Assembly (NCBI GenBank): GCA_003567855.1
Contig: PWYM01000144.1
Coordinates: 1 to 53,368 of the forward strand
Direction: 5' to 3'
Length of the DNA stretch: 53,368 nucleotides
Origin: Gammaproteobacteria bacterium
GTDB taxonomy: Bacteria > Pseudomonadota > Gammaproteobacteria > Steroidobacterales > PWYM01
Below the pieces are notes generated by a model, which saw only the letters and a list, made by a program, of their open reading frames with translations, made no database searches and was not told where the DNA came from. Positions 1 through 9,888 of this stretch are shown here, one piece after another (position 1 is the first letter of the stretch; each line of letters opens with the position of its first letter). Position numbers and translations under genes: made by a program.

Positions 1-662
1 ATCAGGAAATCGACGACCTCGGCGGGCAGCGTGCGCGCCATCGCCCAGCGTTGACGCTTGCGCTGGCCGGTCGCGTCCTGCAGCACGAAGTACATCGACA
101 TCATCGTCAGGATGCTGTCCTCGGCGCGCCACGGCTCGGGCGCCGCGCGCAGCAGGCGGTACTCCGGGGGCACGCCGTCGAGTGCCGCGAGCCCGGCGTT
201 GACGCCGGCGGCATAGGCGCCGAGCAGCCGGCGATACTCGAGCGGCCACGCGTTGAGTGCCCGGCCGGCCACGTCGCGCAGGCCGTGCCGCCGGTGGCTC
301 AGGTCGACTTCGACGGCGGCCTCGCCGAGCAGCGCCGCCAGCTCTCCGGATGCGAGCCGGCGCGCGAGGTCCATCTGAAAGAAGCGTTCCTGGGCATGCA
401 CGAAACCGACTGCACGGGCCTGGTCGAAACGGTCGTCGGCGCGCACCGTGACCGTGCCGTTGACGTCGCGTTCGACGTCCACGGCTGAGCGCAGGCCCGC
501 GACCGCGCGCTCACCGTCGAGCTGCGGACGGCTTGCGCCGAGCTGCTGCCAGGTGATCGCCGCCGCGGTGAGCGCGAGTACGACGCAGAACGCGCCGACG
601 AAGGGCAGGACCCGCGTCAGCAGCAGGCGCCCCGGCGCGGGCCGTGCGGAGTGCGTCGCCAT
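1..662 (-). CDS. Penicillin acylase family (Ntn-hydrolase) protein, N-terminal part, runs off the left edge
   Basis: Open minus frame from ATG at 662 to position 1, not in the ORF track because it lacks a stop: MATHSARPAPGRLLLTRVLPFVGAFCVVLALTAAAITW...DRFDQARAVGFVHAQERFFQMDLARRLASGELAALLG...YFVLQDATGQRKRQRWAMARTLPAEVVDFL; GFVHAQ-RFFQMDL-RR is typical of penicillin acylase precursors. Confidence 0.88.
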   Translation of the reverse strand, partial: MATHSARPAPGRLLLTRVLPFVGAFCVVLALTAAAITWQQLGASRPQLDGERAVAGLRSAVDVERDVNGTVTVRADDRFDQARAVGFVHAQERFFQMDLARRLASGELAALLGEAAVEVDLSHRRHGLRDVAGRALNAWPLEYRRLLGAYAAGVNAGLAALDGVPPEYRLLRAAPEPWRAEDSILTMMSMYFVLQDATGQRKRQRWAMARTLPAEVVDFL

Positions 663-670
663 CTTCCGCG

Positions 671-2797
671 TCACGCGAACAGCGTGCGGTGGCGGTCGGT
701 GCCCTCGATCTGGCGCAGCAGCAGGTCGGCGTAGTCGTCAGCCGAGAACGGTTCGCCGAACAGCATGCCCTGCACGTAGTCGCAGTCGTGCTCGCGCAGG
801 AAGGCGAGCTGTGCCTCGGTCTCGACGCCCTCGGCGACGACTTCCATCTCGAGGTTGTGGGCCATCTGGATCACCGTCGCGACGATCGTGGCGTTGTTGC
901 GGTCGGCGGGCAGGTCGCGGATGAAGCTGCGGTCGATCTTCAGCGTGCTGATCGGGAAGTGCTGCATCGCGCTCAGCGACGAGTAGCCGGTGCCGAAATC
1001 ATCAATGGCCAGGTGCAGGCCCATACGGTAGAGCGCCTCGAGCATGCGTATGGTGCGTTCGGCATCCTCCATCAGCGTGGTCTCGGTGATCTCGAGTTCC
1101 AGGCAGGTCGGCGAGACCTGGTGGCGGGTGAAGATGTCCTTCACCCGCTCGAGGAAGTTCTGCTGGCGAAGCTGCTTCAGCGACAGGTTGACCGATACCC
1201 GGCCGGGCGAGGCGATCGAGCGCTGCCAGTGGCGGTAGTCGGCGCAGACCTGGTCGAGCACCCATTCTCCGAGGTCGAGAATCAGGTTGGTTTCCTCGGC
1301 GAGCGGGACGAAGTCGGCGGGCAGCACCATGCCGCGCTCAGGCATCTCCCAGCGCACCAGCGCCTCGGCCCCCATGACGCGCCCGTCGTGGGTGCCATAC
1401 TTGGGCTGGTAGCGCAGAGTGAGCTCGTTGCGCTCGAACGCGCGGCGCAGCTTGCTCTTGAGCATCAGCCGCTCGACCGCCTCGGCGTTCATGTCGGGGG
1501 TATAGAACGCGTGGCAGTTCCCACCGACCTTCTTGGCGTGGTAGAGCGCGGCGTCGGCGTTGCGGATCAGGTCGATCACGTCGCCGCCGTCGAGTGGGTA
1601 GCGTGCCACACCCATGCTCGCGGTCAGGTAGAGCTCGTGGCCCTGAACGCGCATTGAACGGCCGACGCTGCGCAGTATGTCGGGAATCACGGTGTCGAGC
1701 GTTGCCATCATCGCATCGAGCGTGCGGAAGTCGCGCAGGCACACCGCAAATTCGTCACCGGCGAGCCGGCCGACGATCGCGGTGTCGGGCAGCACCTCGC
1801 AGACGCGTTGGCAGAACGTTTCGAGGCTGACGTCGCCGGCGAGGTGACCAAAGGTGTCGTTGACGTCCTTGAACCTGTCCACGTCGATGTAGAGCAGCGC
1901 CAGGTATTCGCCGCGCTTGCGCGCGCGCGCGAGTGCCCGCTGCAGCAGGTGCTGGAACTGCATGCGGTTGGGCACCTTGGTGAGCGAGTCGATGCGGGCG
2001 AGGTAACGGATGCGCTGTTCGGCCCGCTTGCGCTCGCTGATGTCGCGCGCGGAAATGATGCGCCCGCTGAAGTCCGTCTCCGGGTGGGTGACCCGTGAGC
2101 ACGTGAGCGAAACGGGGACCTGGGTGTCGTCACCGCGTACGAATACCGATTCGCGCGCGCGCTGGTCATCGTGGCCGGCGAGCGAGTCGCGACGATCCTC
2201 CGGGAGCAGCTCGGCGAGCGTCATGCCCTGCATGGTGTCGGCGGTCCGGCACAGCAGGCGGCATGCCGCGGGATTGGTGCGCACGATGCGGTCGTCGTCG
2301 TCGACGACGATCAGTGCCTCGTTGAGCCCGGCGAGCAGCTGGTCGAGGTAGTCGCGAGAGATCGTCGTCTCGCGCAGGCGCTCGCGCAGTTGCCGGAACG
2401 CGTGGCCCAGCTTGCCGAGCTCGTCGCGGCGACCGGTGTCGGCCGGTGGTGCGTAGTCGCCGTCACCGAGCTGACGGGCTTCGCCGGCGAGTTCGCTGAG
2501 TGGCCGAGTGATGCCGCGCATCGCGAGCGCGCCGATGCCGAGCGCCAGCACGAGCAGGCCGAGGCCGGCGAGCAGCGTCAGGTAGAGTGCATCGCGGCGC
2601 ATGTTTTGCTGCGTCGCATCAAGCCGGGCACGCCCCGCGGCGCGCTCGGCTTCCGGGTACTGCTGCAGGCTCTGTTCGATGAGGGCTTCGGTGGCGACGC
2701 GCGACAGGTGCAGGTGCAGCGCCGCGGTCGCGATCACGATCACCAGTGCGATCGTGACAACCGCGAGCATGAACTTGCTGACCAGGCGTCGACTCAT
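671..2797 (-). CDS. Membrane GGDEF/EAL protein with HAMP and PAS domains
   Basis: N-terminal TM, HAMP-like region, PAS, AGDEF motif (GRLAGDEFAVCLRD), canonical EAL motifs (GAEALVRW, NLSLKQL, ELEITETTLM, DDFGTGYSSL, KIDRSFI, VVAEGVET, DYVQGMLFGEP). Confidence 0.95.
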   Translation of the reverse strand: MSRRLVSKFMLAVVTIALVIVIATAALHLHLSRVATEALIEQSLQQYPEAERAAGRARLDATQQNMRRDALYLTLLAGLGLLVLALGIGALAMRGITRPLSELAGEARQLGDGDYAPPADTGRRDELGKLGHAFRQLRERLRETTISRDYLDQLLAGLNEALIVVDDDDRIVRTNPAACRLLCRTADTMQGMTLAELLPEDRRDSLAGHDDQRARESVFVRGDDTQVPVSLTCSRVTHPETDFSGRIISARDISERKRAEQRIRYLARIDSLTKVPNRMQFQHLLQRALARARKRGEYLALLYIDVDRFKDVNDTFGHLAGDVSLETFCQRVCEVLPDTAIVGRLAGDEFAVCLRDFRTLDAMMATLDTVIPDILRSVGRSMRVQGHELYLTASMGVARYPLDGGDVIDLIRNADAALYHAKKVGGNCHAFYTPDMNAEAVERLMLKSKLRRAFERNELTLRYQPKYGTHDGRVMGAEALVRWEMPERGMVLPADFVPLAEETNLILDLGEWVLDQVCADYRHWQRSIASPGRVSVNLSLKQLRQQNFLERVKDIFTRHQVSPTCLELEITETTLMEDAERTIRMLEALYRMGLHLAIDDFGTGYSSLSAMQHFPISTLKIDRSFIRDLPADRNNATIVATVIQMAHNLEMEVVAEGVETEAQLAFLREHDCDYVQGMLFGEPFSADDYADLLLRQIEGTDRHRTLFA

Positions 2798-3065
2798 CGG
2801 TGTGCTGCGTCCATCTCCTGGCCGTACGCACCTGCGTGGTCACGCTCGTTAGGTAACGGCCATCGTTGTTGGTGTTGTTGTCGTGCTGGCACAACCCGTG
2901 ACGCAAGGCGCCGGCGGCGCGGCCCGGCCTGGCGTCAAGAATCCGGTCTGGCGTCAAGAATAGCGCCGATCGGTGGGCCGGTACACAGTCGCGCCCGGCG
3001 GCGGGTATGGCCATCACCCGCCCGGGTAGACAGAATGGCGGCTTTTCGCACTGCCCGGACCGTAC

Positions 3066-4667
3066 ATGTCGGACGACCCGCCACCGCCCGGCCCCGTTGA
3101 GCGCAGCCAGCGTCGCGGCGCCTTCACCCGCTTCCTCGACACCGTCGAGTGGCTCGGCAACCTGCTGCCTCACCCGGTCACGCTGTTTGCGCTGCTCGCA
3201 CTCGCCGTGCTGCTGCTCTCGGGCCTCATGGGTGCGCTCGGCGTTGCGGTGCCGGATCCGCGTCCGGAAGGCGCCGCCGGACGTGCCGAGGACGGCATGA
3301 TTCGCGCGATCAGCCTGCTCAACGGTGACGGGCTGCGCATGATTGTGCTGAACCTCGTCGACAACTTCACGGGCTTCGTCCCGCTCGGCACGGTACTCGT
3401 CGCGCTGCTCGGTGTCGGCGTCGCCGAGCGCTCCGGGCTGCTCGGCGCGGTGATCCGCGGCATGGTGCTGCGCGCGCCGACCCACGTGGTCACGGTTGCG
3501 GTGGTGTTCGGCGGCGTGGTCTCGAACACCGCGTCGGAGATGGGCTACGTGGTGCTCGTGCCGCTGGCCGCGGTGGTCTTCTATTCGCTCGGGCGTCATC
3601 CGCTGGCCGGGCTCGCCGCGGCCTTCGCCGGCGTGTCCGGCGGCTACAGCGCGAACCTGCTGCTCGGTACCGTCGACCCGCTGCTCGCCGGCATCACGCA
3701 GGAGGCCGCGCGGCTGATCGACCCCGACTACGTCGTCGACGCGAGCGCGAACTGGTATTTCATGATCGTCAGCACGTTCATGATCACCGCGGTCGGCGCG
3801 TGGGTGACGATACGCATCGTCGAGCCCAAGCTCGGGCAATACGATCCGTCACTGGCCGAGGCCGACCTCGACGAGGAGTCGCGCCTCGAGCCGCTGTCGC
3901 GCGAGGAAAAGCGTGGCCTTGCCTGGGCGGGCGTCGCGGTGCTCATCGTCAGCGTGTTGCTCGCGCTGTCGGTGGTGCCCGAGTGGGGCGTGCTGCGCAA
4001 CCCCGACACCGGGGAAGTGCGCCACTCGCCGTTCCTGCGCGGCATCGTCGCGCTGATCTTCGTGTTCTTCCTGATTCCGGGAATCGCCTACGGCTGGGTG
4101 ACCGGCGAATTCCGCTCCGACCGTGACGTCATCAACGCGATGGCGCAGACGATGAGTACGCTCGGGCTGTACATCACGCTGGTGTTCTTCGCCGCGCAGT
4201 TCGTCGCCTTCTTCGGCTGGACCAACCTCGGTGCGATCACCGCGGTGACCGGCGCCGAGGCGCTCGAGACCATCGGCCTGACCGGCCCGCTGGTCTTCGT
4301 GCTGTTCATCCTGATGTGCTGCTTCGTGAACCTCATGCTCGGGTCGGCATCGGCGCAGTGGGCGGTGACGGCGCCGATCTTCGTGCCGATGCTGATGCTG
4401 ATCGGCTATAGCCCCGAGGTGATACAGGCCGCGTATCGTATCGGCGACTCCTCCACCAACATCATCACGCCGATGATGAGCTACTTCGGGCTGATTCTTG
4501 CGTTCGCATCGCGCTACATCAGAAACCTCGGAATAGGCACGCTCATCGCGACGATGCTGCCGTACTCGATTGCGTTCCTGACCGGATGGATCCTGCTGTT
4601 CTACACGTGGGTATTCTTGCTTGGCATGCCGGTAGGGCCGGCGGCACCGACCTACTACGGCAACTGA
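3066..4667 (+). CDS. AbgT family transporter
   Basis: Polytopic 533 aa; WLGNLLPHPVTLFALLAL, NFTGFVPLGTVLVALLGVGVAERSGL, YRIGDSSTNIITPMMSYFGLIL are AbgT family hallmarks. Confidence 0.92.
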   Translation: MSDDPPPPGPVERSQRRGAFTRFLDTVEWLGNLLPHPVTLFALLALAVLLLSGLMGALGVAVPDPRPEGAAGRAEDGMIRAISLLNGDGLRMIVLNLVDNFTGFVPLGTVLVALLGVGVAERSGLLGAVIRGMVLRAPTHVVTVAVVFGGVVSNTASEMGYVVLVPLAAVVFYSLGRHPLAGLAAAFAGVSGGYSANLLLGTVDPLLAGITQEAARLIDPDYVVDASANWYFMIVSTFMITAVGAWVTIRIVEPKLGQYDPSLAEADLDEESRLEPLSREEKRGLAWAGVAVLIVSVLLALSVVPEWGVLRNPDTGEVRHSPFLRGIVALIFVFFLIPGIAYGWVTGEFRSDRDVINAMAQTMSTLGLYITLVFFAAQFVAFFGWTNLGAITAVTGAEALETIGLTGPLVFVLFILMCCFVNLMLGSASAQWAVTAPIFVPMLMLIGYSPEVIQAAYRIGDSSTNIITPMMSYFGLILAFASRYIRNLGIGTLIATMLPYSIAFLTGWILLFYTWVFLLGMPVGPAAPTYYGN

Positions 4668-4677
4668 GCAGGCAGCC

Positions 4678-5298
4678 TTACTTCTGCTGCCAGTTGCCGT
4701 CGCCGTCGCGGTAGTACCAGCCGCTGCGCGCGCGCTCGATCCAGCGCCGGGCAAACACCTCGCGGATGCGCGACTCCCACTGCGGGTTGTCGTTGGCGAC
4801 GGCGATCTCGCGGTAGAGGTTGTTGCGGTCGGTGTTTTCGTCGGCGACCAGCCTGCGCACGTTGTTGCGCTCGGCGAGCGGGACCGCGTTGGCATCCCGG
4901 ATCTCGACGAGGCCGTCGCGGTTCAGGCCGACCGCGCCCGAGGCGTAGTAGGGCTCGAGTTCGCGATGGCGCGCCTGCATAGACGCCTCGATGCGGCGGA
5001 TCGCCGGGCTCGAGATGTCGAAGTCGGCCGGCTGCGCGTGCGCCGCGGGCAGCAGGAAGTTGCCGATCGCCGCGAACGCGGCGGCGCCGCGTGCCGGGGG
5101 CGCGAATGCACCCTCGGTGCCGTCCCCGGTGCGTGGTGCGTCACCTTCGCGGCGGCGCGTCTCGCTGCCCCAGACGCCGTCAATGAACTGGTCGGCGGCC
5201 TGCTCGGCGGCCGCCGCCGGGAAATAGACGTTGATCGTCACGCAGGCCGAGACCAGCGCGACGCAGCCGGCGAGGCCGAAGATCCAGCGGGTATTCAT
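4678..5298 (-). CDS. YdbL-like DUF1318 lipoprotein
   Basis: Lipobox (LVSAC) then VTINVYFPAAAAEQAADQFIDGVWG, the DUF1318/YdbL signature. Confidence 0.85.
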   Translation of the reverse strand: MNTRWIFGLAGCVALVSACVTINVYFPAAAAEQAADQFIDGVWGSETRRREGDAPRTGDGTEGAFAPPARGAAAFAAIGNFLLPAAHAQPADFDISSPAIRRIEASMQARHRELEPYYASGAVGLNRDGLVEIRDANAVPLAERNNVRRLVADENTDRNNLYREIAVANDNPQWESRIREVFARRWIERARSGWYYRDGDGNWQQK

Positions 5299-5449
5299 GT
5301 TGGACTCACTTCACATGCAGGGGGCGGGGCTTCACCCGGATATCGTCCGATTATCCGCGGCGGGCCGGGTGTACGCCAGCGCCGTGCCGGGAGTCTTCAT
5401 GGCCACTGTGCGCCGCGTTGCCTGAACGCGCGCTGAAGGCGTGGTCCGG

Positions 5450-7588
5450 TCAGCGGATTACCGCCTCGTCGAGCTGCTGCAGGCTTGCGAGCTGCTGGAG
5501 CAGCAGCGGCCACGCGACCCGGTCGGCGCTGCCGATGACGTCGATACGCGGCAGGCCTCGGCCGCGGACGAGGTAGTAGCCGCCATTGGCTGCGCCGGCG
5601 CCGCCCATGTGGCACACCTCGTTGCGCAGCGTGCAGCTCAGGCCGATCTCGGCGTAGTTGAACTCGTCAAAGAAACGCATGAACCCCCCCGACAGTGCCC
5701 CACCCATGCCGCCGGTGCCGATGCTAGAGAGGTTGTCGATCGCGCGCTGGCTGATCCGTCGCCGGCCGGTGTAGCCGGGCGTCGTGTAGAGCCGCGCGCG
5801 AAACGCGCTCGGCTGCCAGTTGACCAGCCGCAGGCCGAGCAGCTCGCCGTCGACGCGTCCGGAGATCTGCCCGAAGGCGAAGGTCCCGGTGAGCGTCTCG
5901 AGGTCGAGCTGGCGCATCGTCACGTCGGCCTCGAGGCGCGGCAGCGGGCTGAGCAGCCCCTCGATCCGCAGGTTGTCTACGGTGATGTCGCCGTCGAACA
6001 CCCTGGCGCGCAGCGTCCCGTCGGTGGTCAGCGTCCTGTCGTGGTAGGCGATGCCCGGTAGCGAACCGGCCAGCGTGCCACGCATCTCGGGCCACTCCAG
6101 CGCGGCGGTCAACCGGCGCAGGCTGATCGGCTCGAGCTCGGCCTCGACACGAAGTCGGGGCGCGCCGTCGGCAAGGCCGGTGAGCGCAAGCTCGCCAATG
6201 ACCATCGCGCCGTCGAGCACCGGGATGCGCTGCCGGCCGGGTGCGCTGACCTGGTCACCGGCGGCGCGGAACTCGAGCCGGCTGGGGCCGAGCGCCATGC
6301 GCAGCAGGCCCCCGCCCGACCACTCGATCCACGAGCGTCGGGCTTCGCCTGCGCGCGACCAATGCACTTCGGCGCCGAGCCCGTCGAAGTCGAGCCGCTC
6401 CTGCCGGTCGGTGATCGACGCGTCGCGCAGGTAGGCGGTGAGTGAATCGATACCGCCGTCGCGCCACCGCACGCTGGCCTGCAGCGTGCCGCGTGGAGTG
6501 AGCGTGTCCAGCGGCGTACCGAGCAGGAACGGCTGGGCGTAACGCGCATAGGCGCCCTCGAGTCCGGCGTCGATCCGTTCGACGTCGAAGTGCCCGGCTC
6601 CATCGGCGGTGAGGGCGCCACGGCCGTCGACGGCGAGTACTTCGGGGTCGCGGTAGCGCAGGCGGGTGAGGACCGGCTCGGCGTCGGGGCCTTCGCGGTG
6701 TCCGGCGATCTCGAACTGCACCGGCCCGTCGTCGAAGTCGAGGAATACAGGCTCGAAGTAGGCCTGGCCACGCACCATGCGCACGAGGCCGCGGAACTCG
6801 ATGCGCGCGTCGAGCCGTCCGTGCAGGTGCGCATCGACGGTCATGCCGATGTGCTCGGCGGCGAGTGAACCGTCCGCATCGGAGAAGCCGACATGTTGGG
6901 GCATCGTCGTCGCCCGCACGTCGACAGCGCCGTCCGCGCCGACGCGCGCCACCACGTTACCGTCGAGCCGGCCCGTGACCGCAAAGCCGTCGGGCAGCGG
7001 CAGTAGGGCAAGCCATGCCCGCGGTGTCTGTTCGACGTCGAGGTCGCGCAGTCGCAGTTCGGCGCGCAGCGCGCCGTTGCCACGCCGGTTCAGCGTCAGC
7101 GACACCTGGCCGCCGGCGACGCCCACACCGGTCAGTTCGGCGCGCACGTGTCCGTCGGTGACGAGCTCCAGCGACAGGCGTGCGTTGCTGGTGTCGATCT
7201 CGGGCCATGGCCCCTGCAGTCGTCCGTCGCCGCAGCTGACGCCGTTGCGGTGCACTCGCAGGGTCCCGCACTGCAGGGCGACGGGGCCCTGCGTGCCGGT
7301 CGGCGGCGGCAGTTCCAGCGCGCCGATGCGCAGCACGCCGGCGAACGCGTCGTCGGCCGGCGTGAGCGCGACGGTGACGTCGCGCGCGGCGAAGCCGGGG
7401 CCCGTGACGTCGGCGAGCGACAGCTCGAGCGACGCGGCCCCGGCGCAGTGCGCAGCGAACGCCCACACCAGTGCGAGCGTGCCCGCCGTGGCGCGCGGCC
7501 GCCCGGTCCGGCGCAGCCGGAGACGCTTACGGGCGGCGTCGGTGAATGCGACGGTCGTCCTCGTCTGCAGCGGCGGGCGGGCTATCAT
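5450..7588 (-). CDS. YdbH-like / AsmA-like repeat envelope protein
   Basis: 712 aa beta-repeat protein with N-terminal signal anchor, immediately upstream of the DUF1318 gene as in ydbH-ydbL loci; C-terminal FDEFNYAEIGLSCTLRNEVCHMGG segment. Confidence 0.65.
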   Translation of the reverse strand: MIARPPLQTRTTVAFTDAARKRLRLRRTGRPRATAGTLALVWAFAAHCAGAASLELSLADVTGPGFAARDVTVALTPADDAFAGVLRIGALELPPPTGTQGPVALQCGTLRVHRNGVSCGDGRLQGPWPEIDTSNARLSLELVTDGHVRAELTGVGVAGGQVSLTLNRRGNGALRAELRLRDLDVEQTPRAWLALLPLPDGFAVTGRLDGNVVARVGADGAVDVRATTMPQHVGFSDADGSLAAEHIGMTVDAHLHGRLDARIEFRGLVRMVRGQAYFEPVFLDFDDGPVQFEIAGHREGPDAEPVLTRLRYRDPEVLAVDGRGALTADGAGHFDVERIDAGLEGAYARYAQPFLLGTPLDTLTPRGTLQASVRWRDGGIDSLTAYLRDASITDRQERLDFDGLGAEVHWSRAGEARRSWIEWSGGGLLRMALGPSRLEFRAAGDQVSAPGRQRIPVLDGAMVIGELALTGLADGAPRLRVEAELEPISLRRLTAALEWPEMRGTLAGSLPGIAYHDRTLTTDGTLRARVFDGDITVDNLRIEGLLSPLPRLEADVTMRQLDLETLTGTFAFGQISGRVDGELLGLRLVNWQPSAFRARLYTTPGYTGRRRISQRAIDNLSSIGTGGMGGALSGGFMRFFDEFNYAEIGLSCTLRNEVCHMGGAGAANGGYYLVRGRGLPRIDVIGSADRVAWPLLLQQLASLQQLDEAVIR

Positions 7589-7619
7589 GCGCGCATGCTA
7601 CCCCGCCCGTGGAGCCCTG

Positions 7620-8843
7620 ATGGCCGCAAAGCGTGCGCTCATCGTCGACGATTCCGCCACTGCCAGGCTCGTGCTCGGCCGGTTGCTGACCGGGCACGGC
7701 ATCAAGGTGGACGGCGCGCGTTCGGCCGAGGAGGCGCTGGAATACCTGGAGCACGCGCGTCCGGACGTGGTGTTCATGGACCACCAGATGCCGGGCATGG
7801 ACGGCCTCGAGGCACTGCAGGCGATCAAGGCCAATCCCGACACGGCGACCATCCCGGTAATGATGTACACCTCGCAGGAGGGCGAGGTGTACGTGGGGCA
7901 GGCGCGCGCGCTCGGGGCGATCGGGGTGCTGCCCAAGCAGGTCGCGCCGGTGGAGGTCTCGGAGATCCTGCGCTCGCTCCGGCTGATCGGCGACGCCGCC
8001 GCGGCCGACGATGCATCGCTGGAATCGGCCGCTGAAGCTGCCGAGGCGGCACTCGAGTCGCTGCCCGAAGACGGTGGCAGCGCCGAGTTGCGCGACCTGC
8101 TCCGGACGCTGTTCCGTCAGCAACGTGACCTGTTGCGTCGTGAACTGGAGTCGGTGCGCGCCGCCACAGCGGCGGCGCAGCCCGGGCGGGGGCCCTGGCG
8201 CGCGCTGAGCCTGGCGCTGGCGGTGGTTTCGGTCATCATGGCCGCGCTATGGGTCGATGCGCGGCGTGCACCGCCGCCGACCGACATGGCTGCCGGCGCC
8301 CAGCCGCCCACTGCGGCCGCCGCGCCTGCGACTGCGCCGCCTGCCGCCACCGCTTCTGGCGAGGTCATCGAGGCTCTGGGCTGGGCGTTGGGTCAGAACA
8401 GCACCTTCGGCATCGACGAGGCGCCTCTGGACGCGCCTCGCGCGGCGATGCTCGAGTCGCTGTTCGACCGGCTCGACGCGCTGGGTTTCGCCGGCACCGT
8501 CGTGCTGCGCACCCACCTCGGACGCTTCTGTCTCGTCGAGGGTGCCGATGGCGGCTGGTTGTTGCCGCCACCGGGGGCGCTGCTCGGCGACTGTGACCGG
8601 CTCGGCTGGCCGGAGTCGGAGGCGGTGCGCCTCGGTGGGCGACAGACGCTCGGGTTCGCCAACGGCGTCGCCCGGCTCGCGACCCGGCATGGTGAGCGCA
8701 TCAGGCTCGAACTCGAAACCGCCGGCGGCGAGGCGCCCCGCAGCGCTTATCCGGAACCCCACGAGGCGCTGCCGGTCTCGGAATGGAATACCATCGCTGC
8801 CGACAACCAGCGCGTCGAGATCATGCTGTTTCCCGATGACTGA
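7620..8843 (+). CDS. Response regulator: REC domain, predicted TM helix, C-terminal extracytoplasmic domain of unknown function
   Basis: In-frame ATG at 7620; canonical REC residues (LIVDDS, VVFMDHQMPGMDG, MYTSQ, LPKQ), then RALSLALAVVSVIMAALWV TM segment, Ala/Pro linker and ~160-aa C-terminal domain. Confidence 0.85.
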   Translation: MAAKRALIVDDSATARLVLGRLLTGHGIKVDGARSAEEALEYLEHARPDVVFMDHQMPGMDGLEALQAIKANPDTATIPVMMYTSQEGEVYVGQARALGAIGVLPKQVAPVEVSEILRSLRLIGDAAAADDASLESAAEAAEAALESLPEDGGSAELRDLLRTLFRQQRDLLRRELESVRAATAAAQPGRGPWRALSLALAVVSVIMAALWVDARRAPPPTDMAAGAQPPTAAAAPATAPPAATASGEVIEALGWALGQNSTFGIDEAPLDAPRAAMLESLFDRLDALGFAGTVVLRTHLGRFCLVEGADGGWLLPPPGALLGDCDRLGWPESEAVRLGGRQTLGFANGVARLATRHGERIRLELETAGGEAPRSAYPEPHEALPVSEWNTIAADNQRVEIMLFPDD

Positions 8844-9888
8844 TCCGTTGTTCCAACGTTTCCCCGTCGACCGCCGCTACCGTCCCCCGCCGGGGCTCGG
8901 CAGCCCGCACCTGCAGTCGATGCTCGCCAGTTTCCGGCTGCGCCGCCCGCTCGTTGAGGGCCGGGCGCGCTCGTTGCTGGCGGGCAGCCAAAGCGTGCTG
9001 CTGGAGTGCGCGGACGGCGTGCGCCTGATGGGGGAATACACGCCGGGCGCCGGCCGCGGGCTCGTCGTCCTGATTCATGGCTGGGAGGGCAGCGCGTCGT
9101 CGTTGTACATCATCGGTGCCGGTGCCGAGCTGTTCGCCGAAGGCTATGACGTGTTCCGCCTGAACCTTCGCGATCACGGGCCCACGCATCATCTCAACGA
9201 GGGGCTGTTCCACTCGTGCCTGATCGACGAGGCGGTGGCAGCCGCCGCGGCGATCGAGGCGCGCTACGCACCGAAGGCGATGCACCTGGTCGGCTTTTCG
9301 CTCGGCGGCAATTTCGCGCTGCGCATCGCCGCGCGCGCACCGGCCGCCGGTATCGGGCTCGGGCGCGTGGTCGCGGTGTGCCCGGTACTCGACCCGGTGC
9401 GCACGATGCACCGGCTCGAAACCGGCTGGTTCGGGTATCGCCAGTACTTTCTCGCGAAGTGGCGACGCAGCCTGAAGCTGAAGCAGTCGCTTTTTCCGCA
9501 CCGCTACCGGTTCGGTGATCTGCGCGGGCTGGCGACGCTGACCGCGACCACCGAGTTTTTCGTCGAGCACTACACCGACTTCGCGCACATCGACGACTAC
9601 CTCAACGGTTACGCAATCACCGGTGATGCGCTCGCGGGGCTGGCCGTCCCGAGCCGGATCCTCTTTGCGCGCGACGACCCGGTGATCCCGGCCGAGGATC
9701 TGCTCGAGCTCGCATGCCCCGATGCGCTGGAGGTGGTGCTGACCGAGGCCGGCGGGCACTGCGGCTTTCTCGCTGACTGGCAGCTGCGCAGCTGGGTCAA
9801 CGGCGCGATCGCGGAGACCCTGGCGGAGCAGCCGTTCGGGGCGCCGGCCGCCAATGGGGGCGCGGCCGCAGCCGGCTACTTGTGGTAG
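8836..9888 (+). CDS. YheT-family alpha/beta hydrolase
   Basis: MTDPLFQRFPVDRRYRPPPGLGSPHLQSMLASF..., LVVLIHGWEGSASS, LVGFSLGGNFALR nucleophile elbow; start overlaps the end of the upstream CDS. Confidence 0.85.
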   Translation: MTDPLFQRFPVDRRYRPPPGLGSPHLQSMLASFRLRRPLVEGRARSLLAGSQSVLLECADGVRLMGEYTPGAGRGLVVLIHGWEGSASSLYIIGAGAELFAEGYDVFRLNLRDHGPTHHLNEGLFHSCLIDEAVAAAAAIEARYAPKAMHLVGFSLGGNFALRIAARAPAAGIGLGRVVAVCPVLDPVRTMHRLETGWFGYRQYFLAKWRRSLKLKQSLFPHRYRFGDLRGLATLTATTEFFVEHYTDFAHIDDYLNGYAITGDALAGLAVPSRILFARDDPVIPAEDLLELACPDALEVVLTEAGGHCGFLADWQLRSWVNGAIAETLAEQPFGAPAANGGAAAAGYLW

